Positions 21,925-34,879 of a stretch of 64,000 nt of DNA are shown in pieces. The translations under genes and the position numbers were made by a program. The number at the start of each line of letters is the position of its first letter. The stretch's first letter is position 1. The notes beneath the pieces were generated by a model that did not search any database, was not told the origin of the DNA, and saw only the letters and a list, made by a program, of their open reading frames with translations. The DNA comes from Fomes fomentarius (lineage: Eukaryota > Basidiomycota > Agaricomycetes > Polyporales > Polyporaceae), in contig JABYQN010000009.1 of NCBI GenBank assembly GCA_022606135.1, forward strand, positions 1,823,001 through 1,887,000, read 5' to 3'.

Positions 21925-23503
21925 ATGTCCAGCAGGTTCAAGGTGGTCGTCACTCGCGACCTCGGTCCCGATGTCATGCCTTTGCTTCTGAATAAGCCAG
22001 AGCTCGATGTGAGAAAATCTGTCTGTCACGCAAGCTTGTCTGTCGAGGTTGAGATGGTGACAGAGCCCATAGGTTGTTGTATGGCCGCACAATCGCGCTT
22101 GTGACCGCCAATGGCTGCTTGAGAACGCCGTCGGTGCTTCTGGCATCCTCGTCATGCTTTCCGAAAAGGCAAGCATCTTTCTAATCTATTGGATGATGAT
22201 CCACGACGACATGTATTCACCACCTGTACAGGTGGATGCTGAGCTACTCGACACTGCCGGATCTTCTTTGCGCGTCGTATCCACCATGTCTGTCGGTTAC
22301 GGTCAGTCCAACGCCTTTGGCCCTTCCCGCCTACATCAAGTCGGGGCGCCCATCTTTGGCCTGACTCACACTGACCACCCCTCTGGCTTATTATCTTACG
22401 TTTCCATAGAACACGCAGACCTAAAGGAGTTATCCACACGAGGCATTCGCTTCGGCTACACCCCAGACGTTCTCACAGATGCAGGTGACTCCCATCCCCA
22501 ATCAGAACCCATTGTCGGTGGTATACACGCTGACCACAAATTTTAACCTAGTCGCGGACCTCTCCGTCATGCTCGCGCTCATGGCGGGACGCAACGCAAA
22601 AGAGACGGCAGATGTCGTTTACTCCGGCCAGGTGCGCGTCCGTCCAACGCTGCTGCACACATACCTAACCCAAACTCACCATCACCCATCCCCACCTCTC
22701 TAGTGGCCTCAACACGTCTGGTCCCCCTTCGGCTGGTGCGGCCCCCAACTGAGCGCATCCTCCCCCTCTTCCGTGCGCACCGCAGGCTTCATCGGCTTCG
22801 GCCGCATCGCCCAAGCCACCCTCGCCCGCCTCGTCCCCTTCGGCTTCCAGCGCGCCCTCTACACCGGCAGGCCCTCCTCCTCCTCCTCCTCCTCCTCTAA
22901 CCCCGATTCCGATCCCAGCGCAGACGCCGCCCTCGCCGCGAAGTTCGGCATCAAAGAAGTCCAGCGCGTCGCGCTCCCGACGCTCGCGCGCGAGTCCGAC
23001 GTCCTCTTCGTCCTCGCGCCCGGCGGGCCCGCGACGCACCACATCGTCGACGACGCCTTCCTCCGGCAGATGAAGCCCACCGCCGTCCTCGTCAACACCG
23101 CGCGCGGCACCCTCGTCGACTCGCACGCGCTCGCGCGGGCCCTCCGCGAGCGCTGGCTGTACGGCGCCGGCGTGGACGTCGTCGAGGGCGAGCCCAACGT
23201 CGGCCTCGACCACCCGTTGGTCAACGCGCCGAGGTGAGTTTTTTGGACTTTTTTGTTTGTTTTGTTTTGCTTTGTTTTGGCGTGGCTGTTTGGCGTGTGG
23301 TGTTTGGGAAGGAAGATCTAGTGTGGCGTGGTGTAGTGTGACCATGGCTGATATGGCGGACTGCTTTTAGGTGTGTGGTGTTGCCGCATATCGGGAGTGC
23401 GACGACGGAGGCGCGACTTGGGATGGCGACGTTGGCTGCGAACAACCTCCTGGGCGGGCTCTTTGGGACCGAGATGCCGGCCGAGCTCAACACCGCGCGC
23501 TGA
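21925..23503 (+). CDS. D-2-hydroxyacid dehydrogenase (glyoxylate/hydroxypyruvate reductase-like)
   Basis: Exons 21925-22008, 22073-22168, 22232-22301, 22410-22484, 22552-22631, 22704-23233, 23371-23503; 355 residues, phases close. NAD(P)-dependent reductase of 2-oxoacids such as glyoxylate and hydroxypyruvate. The Rossmann motif is [11 protein letters not shown] (163-173). The substrate/catalytic segments are [10 protein letters not shown] (Arg), [10 protein letters not shown] (Glu) and LPHIGSAT (His318). [20 protein letters not shown] and [12 protein letters not shown] sequences are typical of the GRHPR branch. A serine run encoded by (TCC)n at 22877-22899 sits just after the Rossmann fold, an insertion I would not expect in the family. 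The second intron (22169-22231) uses a GC donor, AAG|GCAAGC. Confidence 0.92.
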
Positions 23504-24044
23504 GTATGCCTCTTCAACTGTCCGATGGAAGAGGAAAGACAAATTGTAAGAACTAGATGCTAACCGTCGTAGAACGTGCTCCATGTATCAATGCTTCCTT
23601 CTGAGCTCGGACCGTTATCCTCATTTTCTCCCTGGTCCAATCTTGCACCCAACGTTCCCGGAATCACACCAGAGCGCGTGCTTGTTCGTGATCAACGGAG
23701 AGTCTATGCGTTAATTCCATGCGGCAAAAAGTACACAGCGTGTGCGATAGTAAGTAATACGACTAATTGGCTTATACGTTTATGTGTGTGAAGTGATGTG
23801 TGCGTGTGCGGGGGTAGGGCCAGGGGTGGGCAGTCGAACGGAGTGAGTATGATGCACGGCAAATGATGAGGTGGAGGACGAGGGATGAGATCGAGCAAGC
23901 AATAACACGAACGCACGCGATAGATAACAGTACAGAGTTTGAACGAACCCACGGCCCACCCGACCCCCCCAATTGCAGAATCCAGACTCAGAAGAAGCAA
24001 AGCAAGCAAACTCGACTCGGGAACCCATGAGCAAGCATGGGCAA
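23504..24044. other. Convergent intergenic region, 541 bases
   Basis: Between the 3' ends of the dehydrogenase and HMG-CoA reductase genes. No coding motif, RNA gene or repeat recognised. Confidence 0.45.
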
Positions 24045-27000
24045 TCAGTGCGCCTCGACGGTATACGGCTTTGCCCCCGCCCCGTTCCCGTTCTCCGCCG
24101 ACGCATTCCTCTCCTCGCTCGCACTCGGGGTCAGCGGCCGCACTTCAGGAATCTGGTGTGTCGTCTGCTCAGGCCCAGGGGTGTGCGGCCTCGACGGCAT
24201 CGGCGTGTTCAGCTGACTCCTGTTGTGCGCCATGTGCGCGCGCACGAGGTGGCCCGCCGCCAACGCGGAAATGAGCGACAGCTCGCCCGCCATGACCGCC
24301 GAGGCGATGATACGCGCCAGCTGCTGTGCGTTCTGGCCGGGGTTCGTCGGGTGCGCGCCACGAACACCGAGTAGGTCAAGCACAGCGCCTTGCGCCTCGA
24401 GGATCGTGCCGCCACCGATCGTCCCGACCTCAATGCAGGGCATCGAGATGGTCATCAGCAGATCCTCGCCGTTGTTCGTTCTGCCAATGAATCATAAGTG
24501 ACTGCTGTCGAAGGCTTAGGAGGAAATAGGTGACTTACGGCTCCATCAGAGTCATGCAATTCGAACTCTCCACATTCTGCGCGGGGTCCTGGCCAGTCGC
24601 GAGGAAGATCGCAGTCAGGATGTTCGCCGCATGTGCGTTAAATCCTCCAACGACGCCCGCCATCGCGCTCCCAATCAGGTTCTTCTTCGTGTTCACATTG
24701 CACAAGCTCTCCACCGTCGTCTTGAGCACGCTCTTCACCACCTTGCCCGGAATGACCGCCTCCGCGACGATGCTCTTGCCGCGCCCCTCGATCCAGTTGA
24801 TCGCCGCCGCCTTCTTGTCCGTGCAGTAGTTGCCCGACAGCGCGAGCACAATCATATCGGGGAACTGTTGCCTAATGACCTCCAGCGCCTTCTCAGTCGC
24901 CTTCGAGATCATGTTCATGCCCATCGCGTCACCCGTCCGGGTCGCGAACCGTACGAAGAGCGTCCGCCCGGCGAGTGCGCACTTGATCCGCTGCAAACGG
25001 GCAAAGCGCGACGTCGACTCAAATGCCTCCCTGATCTCCGCGTAGCCCTCCTCGGACTCGATGAACGCCATGGCCTCCGCAGCGCGGACAATGGATGGGA
25101 AGTCAATTGCGGGACCGCGAGTCATGCCATCAGCCGTGAGGACAGTGGTGACACCTCCGCCAGCGTTGAGCGCCTTGCAGCCACGAGAGCAGGATGCGAC
25201 AAGCGTGCCTTCGGCGGTGGCCATCGGGATAGGGTACATGAGACCATCCACCTTGAGCGGACCAGCGATACCGAGGGGAAGGGGCAGGTAACCAATGACG
25301 TTCTCGCAGCAAGCACCCATGACGAGGCCGTAGTTGTAGTCCTTCATCGGCACAAGCGAGTGTTCCAAAGTTTTCGTGCGGGAAGCGCGGGCTAATCCAA
25401 CCCCCATAAGCGAACTGGTGCGACACCACAACGAAAAGCAAGGCACTTACAAATGAGAGCGCGGCGGATACGGACAGCACGGTTGTAGTCACCAAGCAGC
25501 TTCTCGAGCGCGTACGGTGCGATCTTGCCAGTCTGGGACAACAGGATGACCTCCTCGTCGTTGAGCAGCTTCAGCGCAACTTGCACAGGGCGCGGGCCGT
25601 TCTCAAAGATGTGAACACACTCCTCGAGCGTGCGCATGTCCATCGGAGGCTCAACGTCGGGAGTGTCAGGCGTGAGAGGCTCAAAGGGAGCTGGCGACCG
25701 GATCGGGAGGCGTTCCTTGAGCTTCTGGTCAACGCTTTCGAGGTTCAGAGGGCGGCTGAGAACCGATGACGGGGGCACAGTGATGGGGGCAGGCTGAGGC
25801 TCAGGAACGGGCACAGGTGCGGGAGGGGCGAGTGCTGGCGCAGAGCTACCGATAATGGTGACTGCAGGGGGCGTATGGTCTTCCTCCTCAGCCTCATCGG
25901 CGATCTTGACAATCGACCGGGCGCGCGAGCGGAAACGCACCCCCTGGCTGCGAACTGCACGCATCGCCGCCAGACCAGAGCCAGCAGCAATACCCTTCAA
26001 GAGGTACCCGTTGAGCGCGACGCTGACTGCGAGCAGAGCAACGATCCACTTAGAGACGACGGGGTCGCCAACGAGGGAGCTCCAGGAAGACATAAAGTTC
26101 TCGATCGCCTCGGCATTGGTACCCGGGCGGGTAGGAGCGGCAATGGGGACAGCACGGACGTAGACGGGAGGGGCAACCTTGACGATAACATCGACAGGCT
26201 TAGCAGATTCAACGGTAACGGGTGTGTTCTCAGTGATCGCAAGGATGGATAGCACGCTTGAGATCGCAGGGCTGGTGATATCGACACGTGGCATGGGGAC
26301 TTCAACGACACCGCGAGGGGGGTGCCTCTGGTGGCGGGCGTTCGTTGTAGCAGGCGTGAGCGTAGTACAGAAATTGAGGATGTGGAGGGTGAGGAACGAA
26401 GCGATCTATGAGGGCAGAGGTTAATCATCGCACAGCCACACATGCTAGTAGACGTACCAAAAGCAGCTTCAACCTCGCCATAGGGTTCTCCTCGACCTCC
26501 CGCAGTTTGCCGCCATCCTTCAGGAACGAACCCTTGACACCAATGACAGAGTTAGAAACCCGCTGGGGCAGGTTCTTCGGGGCTTCAAGAGCGGCAATGT
26601 TCTGCTTGCTACTTGAGCGTGACAAGGCGCCGCGGATAGCAGTGCCATTGGCAGTGACGGCGGTGATGGAGCTAGAGCGAGAGCGCGACATTTCGCGGAC
26701 CTTCTTGATGCGACGGACCTGGTGGATGTATTATGAATATGCAGGCCATGGTAGAAATAGACAATTGGAAAGTAAAAGCCACGGGCCTCGCTGGAAGAGT
26801 TGAAGCACGTGGAACAGCGCTTCCCATGCTCCAGGAAAGGCAAAGGCGGGGTGCTACGAAACACGTACCTCGACCATGATCGTTAAAACAGCAGTGTACA
26901 ACGTGAAAGTCATAAGACAGTCCATCGCGAGTGCCACTGCAGCAACAGAGCAGAATTCCTTCAGTCCACCGACACGGCTGTTGACACCAACAAACAGCAC

Positions 27001-28204
27001 TGCGATCTCAAGGGCATAATCCCGGAGAATGACATTGCCGACCCGGTCGAGAGCCTCGAGAATGACGTTGCCCGCAGGCTTCATACGGCCATCTTGTTGG
27101 GGCTTGAGCATGTGAGGATCGGCCGACACTGCACGGGCGAGACGAAGAGGCTTGTCGAATCCGACCGTGCAGACCAAGAAAGGAAGGGCTTCGGTCAGGG
27201 CGATGGGGTCCAGGGGAATATCAAGCGACCGGCAGAGAGGAAGCGTGAAGAGGAAAGAGATGATGGCAGAAGAGAAGATGCCAGTGGAGAGCCAGAAGTT
27301 CGAACCCAGGGCGCGCGACGACAAGAATAGCCTAGCAAAGGTCACATGCATCAAGATGTATCCAGTCAGGACCACAAGGATGTCGAGCGAATCGGCCTTC
27401 TGTGGCAATTGTTAGACGGATCGTATCTACGAGAGGAGAATGCGAACCTTGGTGAGCTCCCAGAAGCGGAGCACAAGTGCGCTGAGGGCGTATGCAACCC
27501 ACTTGCTGCTCTTCATCTCGCCGATGCTCTCATGACGCTTGCCCGCATCGACATCGTACTTGACACCGTCGACAATGATAGTCTTCTCGCGCCTGAGCGC
27601 AGCAAGCCAATCCTCTCGCGCGCCGGGGTTGAACGAAAGAGTAAGAGTGGGGGAGGAGCCAGGCTCAGATACCGATGTAAAGCACGAGGTCTCCGAAGCG
27701 TTCAGGCCAGGGTGGTGGCAGATGGACGAATATGCCTTCCCTGGAATCTCCGACATGAGGTACCGAGCGACGGCGGACGCGTCGAGGGGGTCAGGCTGGA
27801 AGCACAACGCGTCAGCGCCGTTAATGAGGAACCAATAAGCGAGGAAATTGAAAGATGCCGAGGGTGATAGGACCGCGGAAGAAAATGCAAACACCACGTA
27901 CCGAATGTGACTTGTCATCGAGGGTGAAGACGACCTGCTGCAATTCCAACGCGTCGAGACCTGAGCCTGCATTCTTCCACGCATCCTTCCAGTCGTGACT
28001 CGAGGCAGCAATCCATTCACCGTTCGTGAGACGCGCGTATGCCGGACGAAGTGAGGAAGGGCGTGAGGATGCGAAAAACGACGAGTGCTTGATACCGGAG
28101 AGGATGTGGAAGTATGCGAGGGTCGCAAGCACGAAGACCGAGACTACAGTCTCGATAGGAGAAAAGACGGTGTGAGTGGAAAGCGGCCGAAGTATGGCGC
28201 GCAT
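24045..28204 (-). CDS. HMG1: HMG-CoA reductase, membrane-anchored
   Basis: Exons 28204-27902, 27795-27448, 27399-26869, 26718-26458, 26405-25451, 25391-24539, 24480-24045; 1228 residues, all phases close. It reduces HMG-CoA to mevalonate with NADPH, the rate-limiting step of ergosterol synthesis, in the ER membrane. The N-terminus has an uncleaved helix ([18 protein letters not shown]). Exon 3 encodes the sterol-sensing-type membrane block ([51 protein letters not shown]). A proline-rich linker (about 560-710) leads to the catalytic domain. That domain holds [16 protein letters not shown] (Glu829), [24 protein letters not shown] (Lys), GQDPAQN (Asp) and [11 protein letters not shown] (His near the C-terminus). 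Everything needed for activity is present. Sterol feedback through the membrane block is family knowledge, not visible here. Confidence 0.97.
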
Positions 28205-31200
28205 TTTGGCGAAGGGATGATGATGTTCCGAGTGGAAATGTGTTGGGGAAGACGAAGCGCGAGGACGGGCCAATAAATGGAGGGAATAAACAGTCTAGGA
28301 GTCTCGAGATTAGCAGGTGTTGCGTGAGCTGCCAATATGGAATGCAGCGATGATGAGTATGGCAGGGCAATGAGAGTGGTACGAGGGAAAAGGACGTCGG
28401 ACGTGTTCACACACCTTGCGAAGAGCCTGCAGAGGACGCGCTATATTTCGTCTATGGGTAGAAAGGAGGGCGCACGGACGCGGATGAACGCGCCGGCAAC
28501 AAAGGGGTCGATGAAGACGACGTCGACACGAGCGACGAGAGGGCGGAGAGAGAGGAGGGTTGAGGGTTGGGAGGAGGGGCAGAGGAGAGAGGTGGGACGA
28601 TCAAGTCCAATTATTGCTCCGGCTAATATCTCATCATCCCACTCCCTTATATGGTATCGCACCCCTCCTCCTCCGCATTGGCGCCCAATTCCGTGCTCCG
28701 CGCCAACGCCAGGCCATCGCTCTCAGCCTCCATCCTTTCCGTCCTATCCAGTGTGCCCTCTCGTGTTCATCACAATCGGACCATGGGGTTCGTAGCTTGC
28801 TTTAAGGCAGCACTCACTGCGCAATACAGAGCGACTATTGTTCCCAGCGTATTGTCTCTCTGACTGAATCCGCCCTTCGTTTCTCTTCATTACTGCTAGT
28901 CAGGCCACCTGCAGACCGCGCGCACAGGAGGTCCGATCATTCTGTCTTGGGATACCTGCAGAGCCACCGGACGACTGTTTTGTCCTGACGCACATCGTTT
29001 TGTTTCCATGCTTGCCCTCCCTCTGCCACTCGGGAAATCGTTCCATCCGCCACCGTCCCGCTCCCGACACGGGCGCTAGCTGTCAAAGGGTTTCGTCTCC
29101 TCCGCCCATCCCGGACTCCCGGAGCGTCCATCCGCCCCGCCTCAGACGGCTTTCTTGCATGCGTCCTCCGAAGGGTGCCTATGGATTTCGCAAGTGCCGC
29201 TCGAACACGGCTTCAAGAAGAGCTCCGTCGACTTCGCCGTGAGAAGGGCTATCTCGGATATTAGCCCCGTTCCTGGGTGCTAGATTTGCTTCTGCGCGTT
29301 TTTCCTTGGGACGCTCTGTACGCGCAGTGGAGGATACTTCCCTAAAGGCTGTACGCCGACCGCCCATTCATATCATACCAGCGGCTTCTGCACCGAATTG
29401 TTGCCGCTCGTTCGTATCTCCCGCTTCTTCCTCTATCGATGCATCTTTGCAAATACACACGGTTCGACAACTGAATCGCCCCATGGCACGCTGCAGGCAC
29501 GTCAGCCATGCAAGTGTCATTACCCCAGCTACATCCGTCGTACCATCGTCATCGGCTCATTTTCGCAGTACGACATTCCTGCGCTGACCTCAACAGTTGG
29601 TCATCGTTTCAGAGGAAGACACCTCATCGCCTGCTCCCGCAGTCGACCGGACCGCCCTTGCCACATTCGCTCAACGCTCAACGCTCTTGTGCTTAATCTG
29701 TACGTGGGCGTTATCTCTTGTCGTGAGAATCATCGTACGTTTGTACGGCAGAAGCACAGCTCAAGCGAGTGTCTATCACTAGTGGGCACCCTTAGTATGC
29801 CGTGCACCTTTGCGGACTCCTCAGCTCATCTTCCTCTTCGCATCGTAACATGCTTCAGATATGGTCCCACGCGGCGCGCAGCTCAGTCCTTCCAACGTAA
29901 CGGCCGTGATTTCGGACAATGATAGAAATGGACAGCAGACAGCCACTGGGTACTATACCACTCCATTCTATCAATGTCGGATACAAAGCTCATGAACTCG
30001 TGTGGTCTCACATCTTGTCTAGCTCCGCTCAGGCGCTCTGTTCCCCGTTCCACTAGCTGGTGAGTACCACCGTCGCCTATCTTTATCCCCTCGCTATCGC
30101 TCGCACTAGTCTCCCTTTTAATACATCGTCCCAGTCTTCTCCCTACGCCTAGCCATACTGCCCCTTTTCGCCTACACTAACAACACGTAAGTCCTCTCCG
30201 AGCCCCCCGTACTAAGTCGTCTCCCTGTCGACATCGAATTTCTCTCGTCAACTCGCCAAATTGTGTTCAAGAAACCCATGGCTATCACTAGATCAACGAA
30301 GCCAAGCCAAGCCGCATCGACTAGTCTAGCACTGTCCCTGGTGCATACCATGCCTCCCACGGCGTCGACGGACCCACATCCACCTACACGAGAACGCTTC
30401 GACTGTAGGACTGTCACTCCGAGCCTTTCCGGGATGCGGTCATTCGGCGGTGCCTTAACAATGAATTGCAAACGCTGGCGCTGTATGAGGTGCGGTGTTT
30501 CAGATCGCGGATGGCAGACAGGCGCGCACAGGGGATCGCCGATCGTCCGCCTTCTAAACCTCCGTCTTCTCTTAAGTGTGGCACCGAGTCCTGCTCTTTG
30601 AGCCCCCCTTCTCGAGTGTCCCTCAAAATACACACAGTAACTTCTGCGTTCATGCGCGAGATGTACTAATGTCCGCAGTCGGTGCGCGCGTAACATCGGT
30701 GAGGGGGCGTCAAGGTTCTCCTACCGCCCAATCCCGACGCTAGTAGTCTCACATCCTGTCACCCACCACTTGTCTAGAACGCTTGCGCTTGCGCACTCAA
30801 GTACGACACGCTGATGGAGGTGGATTGAGTGGTCTGATTGTGGTCCCATAGTTCCGAGTTCCGAGTCAGGCTTTTTTAGTGTACAGACTAAAGGACCCCT
30901 ATGCATACCAAGGAGCATTATCCTTCCGGCCTCCCCCGTGGCAGCTAGAATGGCACTAGTTACCACTAATGGTCGGATGTTAACGTACATGATCCGCAAA
31001 AGTGCCCCTCCCATATGACAACGGGCTTCAGCTTCGCGGAAGCATCATCACGTACCTACTGCGCTGTGCCATTCGTCCTATACTGTTCTCGACAATCACG
31101 AGCCTCCTCCGAGTCCCTTCAGCATCTAGTACATGGAGGAACACCAGCCAACTCATGTGTGTGTCACATGCCAGGAGTCCAGTCCTGTTGCAGGCTTCCT

Positions 31201-34200
31201 TTTGTGCTGCCCGCAAAAGTCAGAAGTGGTATGCTTGTAAGCGATCGCTCCATTCCCATCTGAGACTGGTCTGAGCGGAGAAGGGACACACTTGAGCATT
31301 GATACAATGCTCGCTAGGCCGACTCGCTACCCCATCGAGGGGGATATTGGAATTCAGGTCTATCAGCTTGGGTTGGTGTTGCTGCTACGTATACAGTGCT
31401 ATCCCACACTTTCTTCGACTGTACATATAATCCAGTGACAGCCGGTGTGGCCGAGAAACACGAGAGAAGAGATGTCCCAGAGGCGAATCGGCACGAGCCT
31501 CGTTTCGAAGCTCAATCGTCATTACATAATGTCCAGTCATGCTCGAGAACAGGGGGGCCGATGAGACTGAGAAGAGAGGAAGTGCAGGGAGCAGAACAAA
31601 ACCAAGTGTTTCACCAGGCCCACACTACTAGTACCACTACCGGATGGGGAGACGATGCCATCATGACATCCGTTTACAGTTCCATGCGAAACCCGAAGGT
31701 TGGGAAGAGGAGATCGATTGCGGGGCCTTATCTTTTATATTTACCGACATTTCGACCGATCAACCGCTCGGTCCTGTGCATCTAGGGGCGCCGGGGCCGG
31801 AGCTTCGAGTTCTACGCCTCAGCTTCTGTTAGACAAAAGTTTTCCAGCTGGCTGTGGACGGGAACCGGCCATGTGAGCCGTCAAGGGGGGCTCCGCCATG
31901 GCAAGAACTTTGTGTTATGCCACATAACCAATCTCGATATATTGGCTGAACTCACGCCACGGAGGGGGGCTTCGGTGGAGGGAGCTTGCCAGTTCAAATG
32001 TCTGTGGTCCACTACGAGTGTTCGTGGAGTAAATTCAGCTCGCACTGGTGACTCAGTGGAGAGAATTCCAAGGGGCAGACCCCGGGTGAAACCATAACCG
32101 CCAGGCTTCCCTCCGCCACCATGACTAGTTCTCAGATCAAGGAGGAGGACTCAGTGAAGCGCTGCGACTGTGTTAACACAGGTTTGACACCTATCCAAAA
32201 TTGTCGGAGGGTGCAAGGTCCACCACCAAATTCGGTTGACCAAGTCTCCAGACAAGATTGTCGTTGCTGGAAGGCTCGAAGCCATGTCAGCGTTCTGTGA
32301 AGCGCATCAGATTCGGGATGAAGCCAGGCCAAGGCGTTCCTAGCTGAGATATCGTTGGAATTCAACGTCAAGTAGGCTGGTTTGTTCCCGTGATGTCCTC
32401 CACAAAAAGTGTCAGGCCCTTTCAATGCTACCATTCGGTGAAAGGCCAACCACGAACATACTGTGGGTGCAAACATACCGTCCCGGCATCTCCAGCCAGT
32501 GTTATATGATTTTATACAATGTGGCGATAGTTGTGAACGCTCGAGGTACCGGCAAGAATGACTCCAGCAAGAGAGTGTGACAAAGGTATAGTCATAAATC
32601 TGGATGCACGGGACATACTGATCAACCTCTTCGCAGAGCCTTCTTCGAGCTTTCCAGAGCGCGAGTGTGTGACGTTGTACGGGCGGTTGCGCGGAATCGG
32701 CCAATGCTCCTTCCATTCTTCCGCCGCAGTGCGAGCATACTTACACTTCCCGTCGCTTGTGTCTCCGCCGCCACTCACCTACTCGGAGAGTCTGTTGTCG
32801 ACTGCCCCATAGCCTTTGCAAGCCCTGCAGCTGCAGTCTGAGCGGCTTGAGCTTCGCCAGGTCCAAGTCACACGCTGCCCAACTTCTCAATGTGGTGCGA
32901 CCACATCATCAATCAAGGATCCCCACATATCCGTTAGGGTCAGGGCAGAATGAATGTCAGAACACTGGATGACAATGGAGTTAGAGATGCCATGGCGCAT
33001 GCTGCACCGACCCACCTCCATATCATCGTCGCCAATACAGAACGCCCCCGTTCGATGTTAGATGCCATTCGAACTAAGTCCTGTCGAACACTGGCATGGG
33101 GTTTCTTCTTTCTTCAGTACAAGGTGTATAGGACTTCTGCAGCTCCTAATCACACTCTAGAAACGTGAGGACAGTTGCCCGGTGTCAGTGCCGTGCAGAC
33201 TATTGATAAGTAGGTGACCCAGGATATAGTCTGAATAGGATGTACGATATGAGCGGCGTATGGTCATCATCACTCTCCATCTTCGGCGATAGCCATATCT
33301 ATCTGTCAAGGGGTGGCACAGTCGACATCGCCTTCGGGACTTCGGTTTATAACATCCACTGTTGGTTGTACCCGTCCAAGCGCGAGCGCGGGCATGACCG
33401 AAACAGCCGGCAGTATCGGTGCGATATTTGCGATCATCCTCAGCGCCGTGGTCTTCGGATCGAGGCTGCTGACTGCGAACTGAAGACCCCCGCGATTTGG
33501 GTCTGCGCACGCAGCGACACGGCTTCGATCTGTCACCGAGCCGAGGACCTGTCAACTACAACACAATGAGAACATGTGTAACGATGGCCGGAGTCAATTG
33601 GACTTGTACAGGTCGACTGCGGACCCACCTAGCCTATACTTACCACATTGCCATGGCGGCAGGCTTGCTTGAAGCCGAGAGGGCCAGAGAGGGCCATACA
33701 GTACGATGTGTGTATGCAATCGGTCGACTCGCTATGCGTGTACAGTATGTACATGTACCAACAGCACGAAACACGACACACGATACATAGTAACAGGAAG
33801 GGCAACGTATATGGTGGATAGATACATAGATCCGTCGTGGATGCAATGGATTATATATGCAGTGAAATGGGGATGTGGGATGCAAGATAGACGATCGGAC
33901 GATCGGGCACAGCTGCCAGTTGTAGGGAACAAGGTGTAGTTAGTGGGTGTCGTATACCGTATACCATACCATATATAGAGAGGAACCTGCGACAATGGAT
34001 GCACAGGTAATGCGAAGCGAGACTGTCCCCAATGTCACTAACGGAGGTAGAGGGAAGGCTATCAACTGCGTGCGCGTGTGCGCGTACATACGGGCGCGGA
34101 CAGCGCGTGTATCTGGCGATATGCGCATATATGCGGAAAGGTTCGAAACACAGAACAATTCCAGCAATAGAGGTAGACAAGATGGGGGTTGCTGATATAC

Positions 34201-34879
34201 GGGCGAGGAAGGGGAGGCAGATGGCACAAGGCATCGGTGGGTCCAGTATATTAGGATGCGGCGTGTACCGGGAAACGTGAGCATAAGATGCAGACATCTT
34301 TGGGATTAGATAGAGCGTCTGTCAGACGTTGCGGAAGCGTGATAGTCGTGTCGCGCATAACCTTGGATCTCGTTCCTACACCGCCTGCCGGGGTCGGGTC
34401 AGTGGGCAGCTCACATACCGGCGGCGTTCTGGCATCCGGCGTCTGGGGGGCAGCATCGGTGGCGGAGTGCGGAAATGTGGACAAGCAGGAAATTGGGGTG
34501 ATGGTGCCTGGCAGGGAGCTTGACGTTGAGGCCCTCAGGCATGGAAGATGGCAGGGTACCCCTTTGCCCTCTCTGGCCACAGCGTAGTAGACACCGAGGG
34601 CCGAGAGTCTCGACTGTGCCAAACACGGCCTAAGGTACAGGAACCAAGAGGGGCGGTTTGTGGGTGCGGGGGGTAAACAAGAACGGTGGGGGTGACAGAG
34701 TTTGGGCGTGGGTTGAACCGCGCTTGAAGCCTGTCGGATGACCGACCAGGGCAGGGAGCAGGGCGTTTGCCCAACACGATAGACTCTGTCATTGCCGCCG
34801 CCACCAGGTGAGATAATAGGAGCGTATCGAGGACGTAGGTTGACGGATGCGACGAGGCACTGCCGGGCGCAGTGTGCGA
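28205..34879. other. Gene-poor stretch, 6.7 kb
   Basis: I find no gene I can support. 28205-28900 is the HMG-CoA reductase upstream region, with a CArG-like CCTTATATGG (28645-28654) and an SRE-like ATCATCCCAC (28633-28642). At 29181-29345 a frame starting MDFASAARTRLQEEL continues past an in-frame TAG (29262-29264) to VLDLLLRVFPWDALY, which looks like a broken helical coding fragment. Near 29922-29977 a short imperfect inverted repeat (TGATAGAAATGGA / TCCATTCTATCA) occurs. Frames of 100-190 codons between 30 and 34.9 kb lack motifs, splice-compatible partners and coding bias. Ancient decayed sequence is a plausible reading. Confidence 0.5.

Noticed and set aside
22665..23345. 226-codon minus-strand frame rich in Gly, Val and Asp
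   Set aside because: Antisense shadow of the GC-rich dehydrogenase exon 6.
24631..25395. 254-codon plus-strand frame
   Set aside because: Antisense shadow of the HMG-CoA reductase catalytic exon.
32132..32716. 194-codon minus-strand frame in the gene-poor region
   Set aside because: No motif, no coding bias, no splice-compatible partners; treated as chance.
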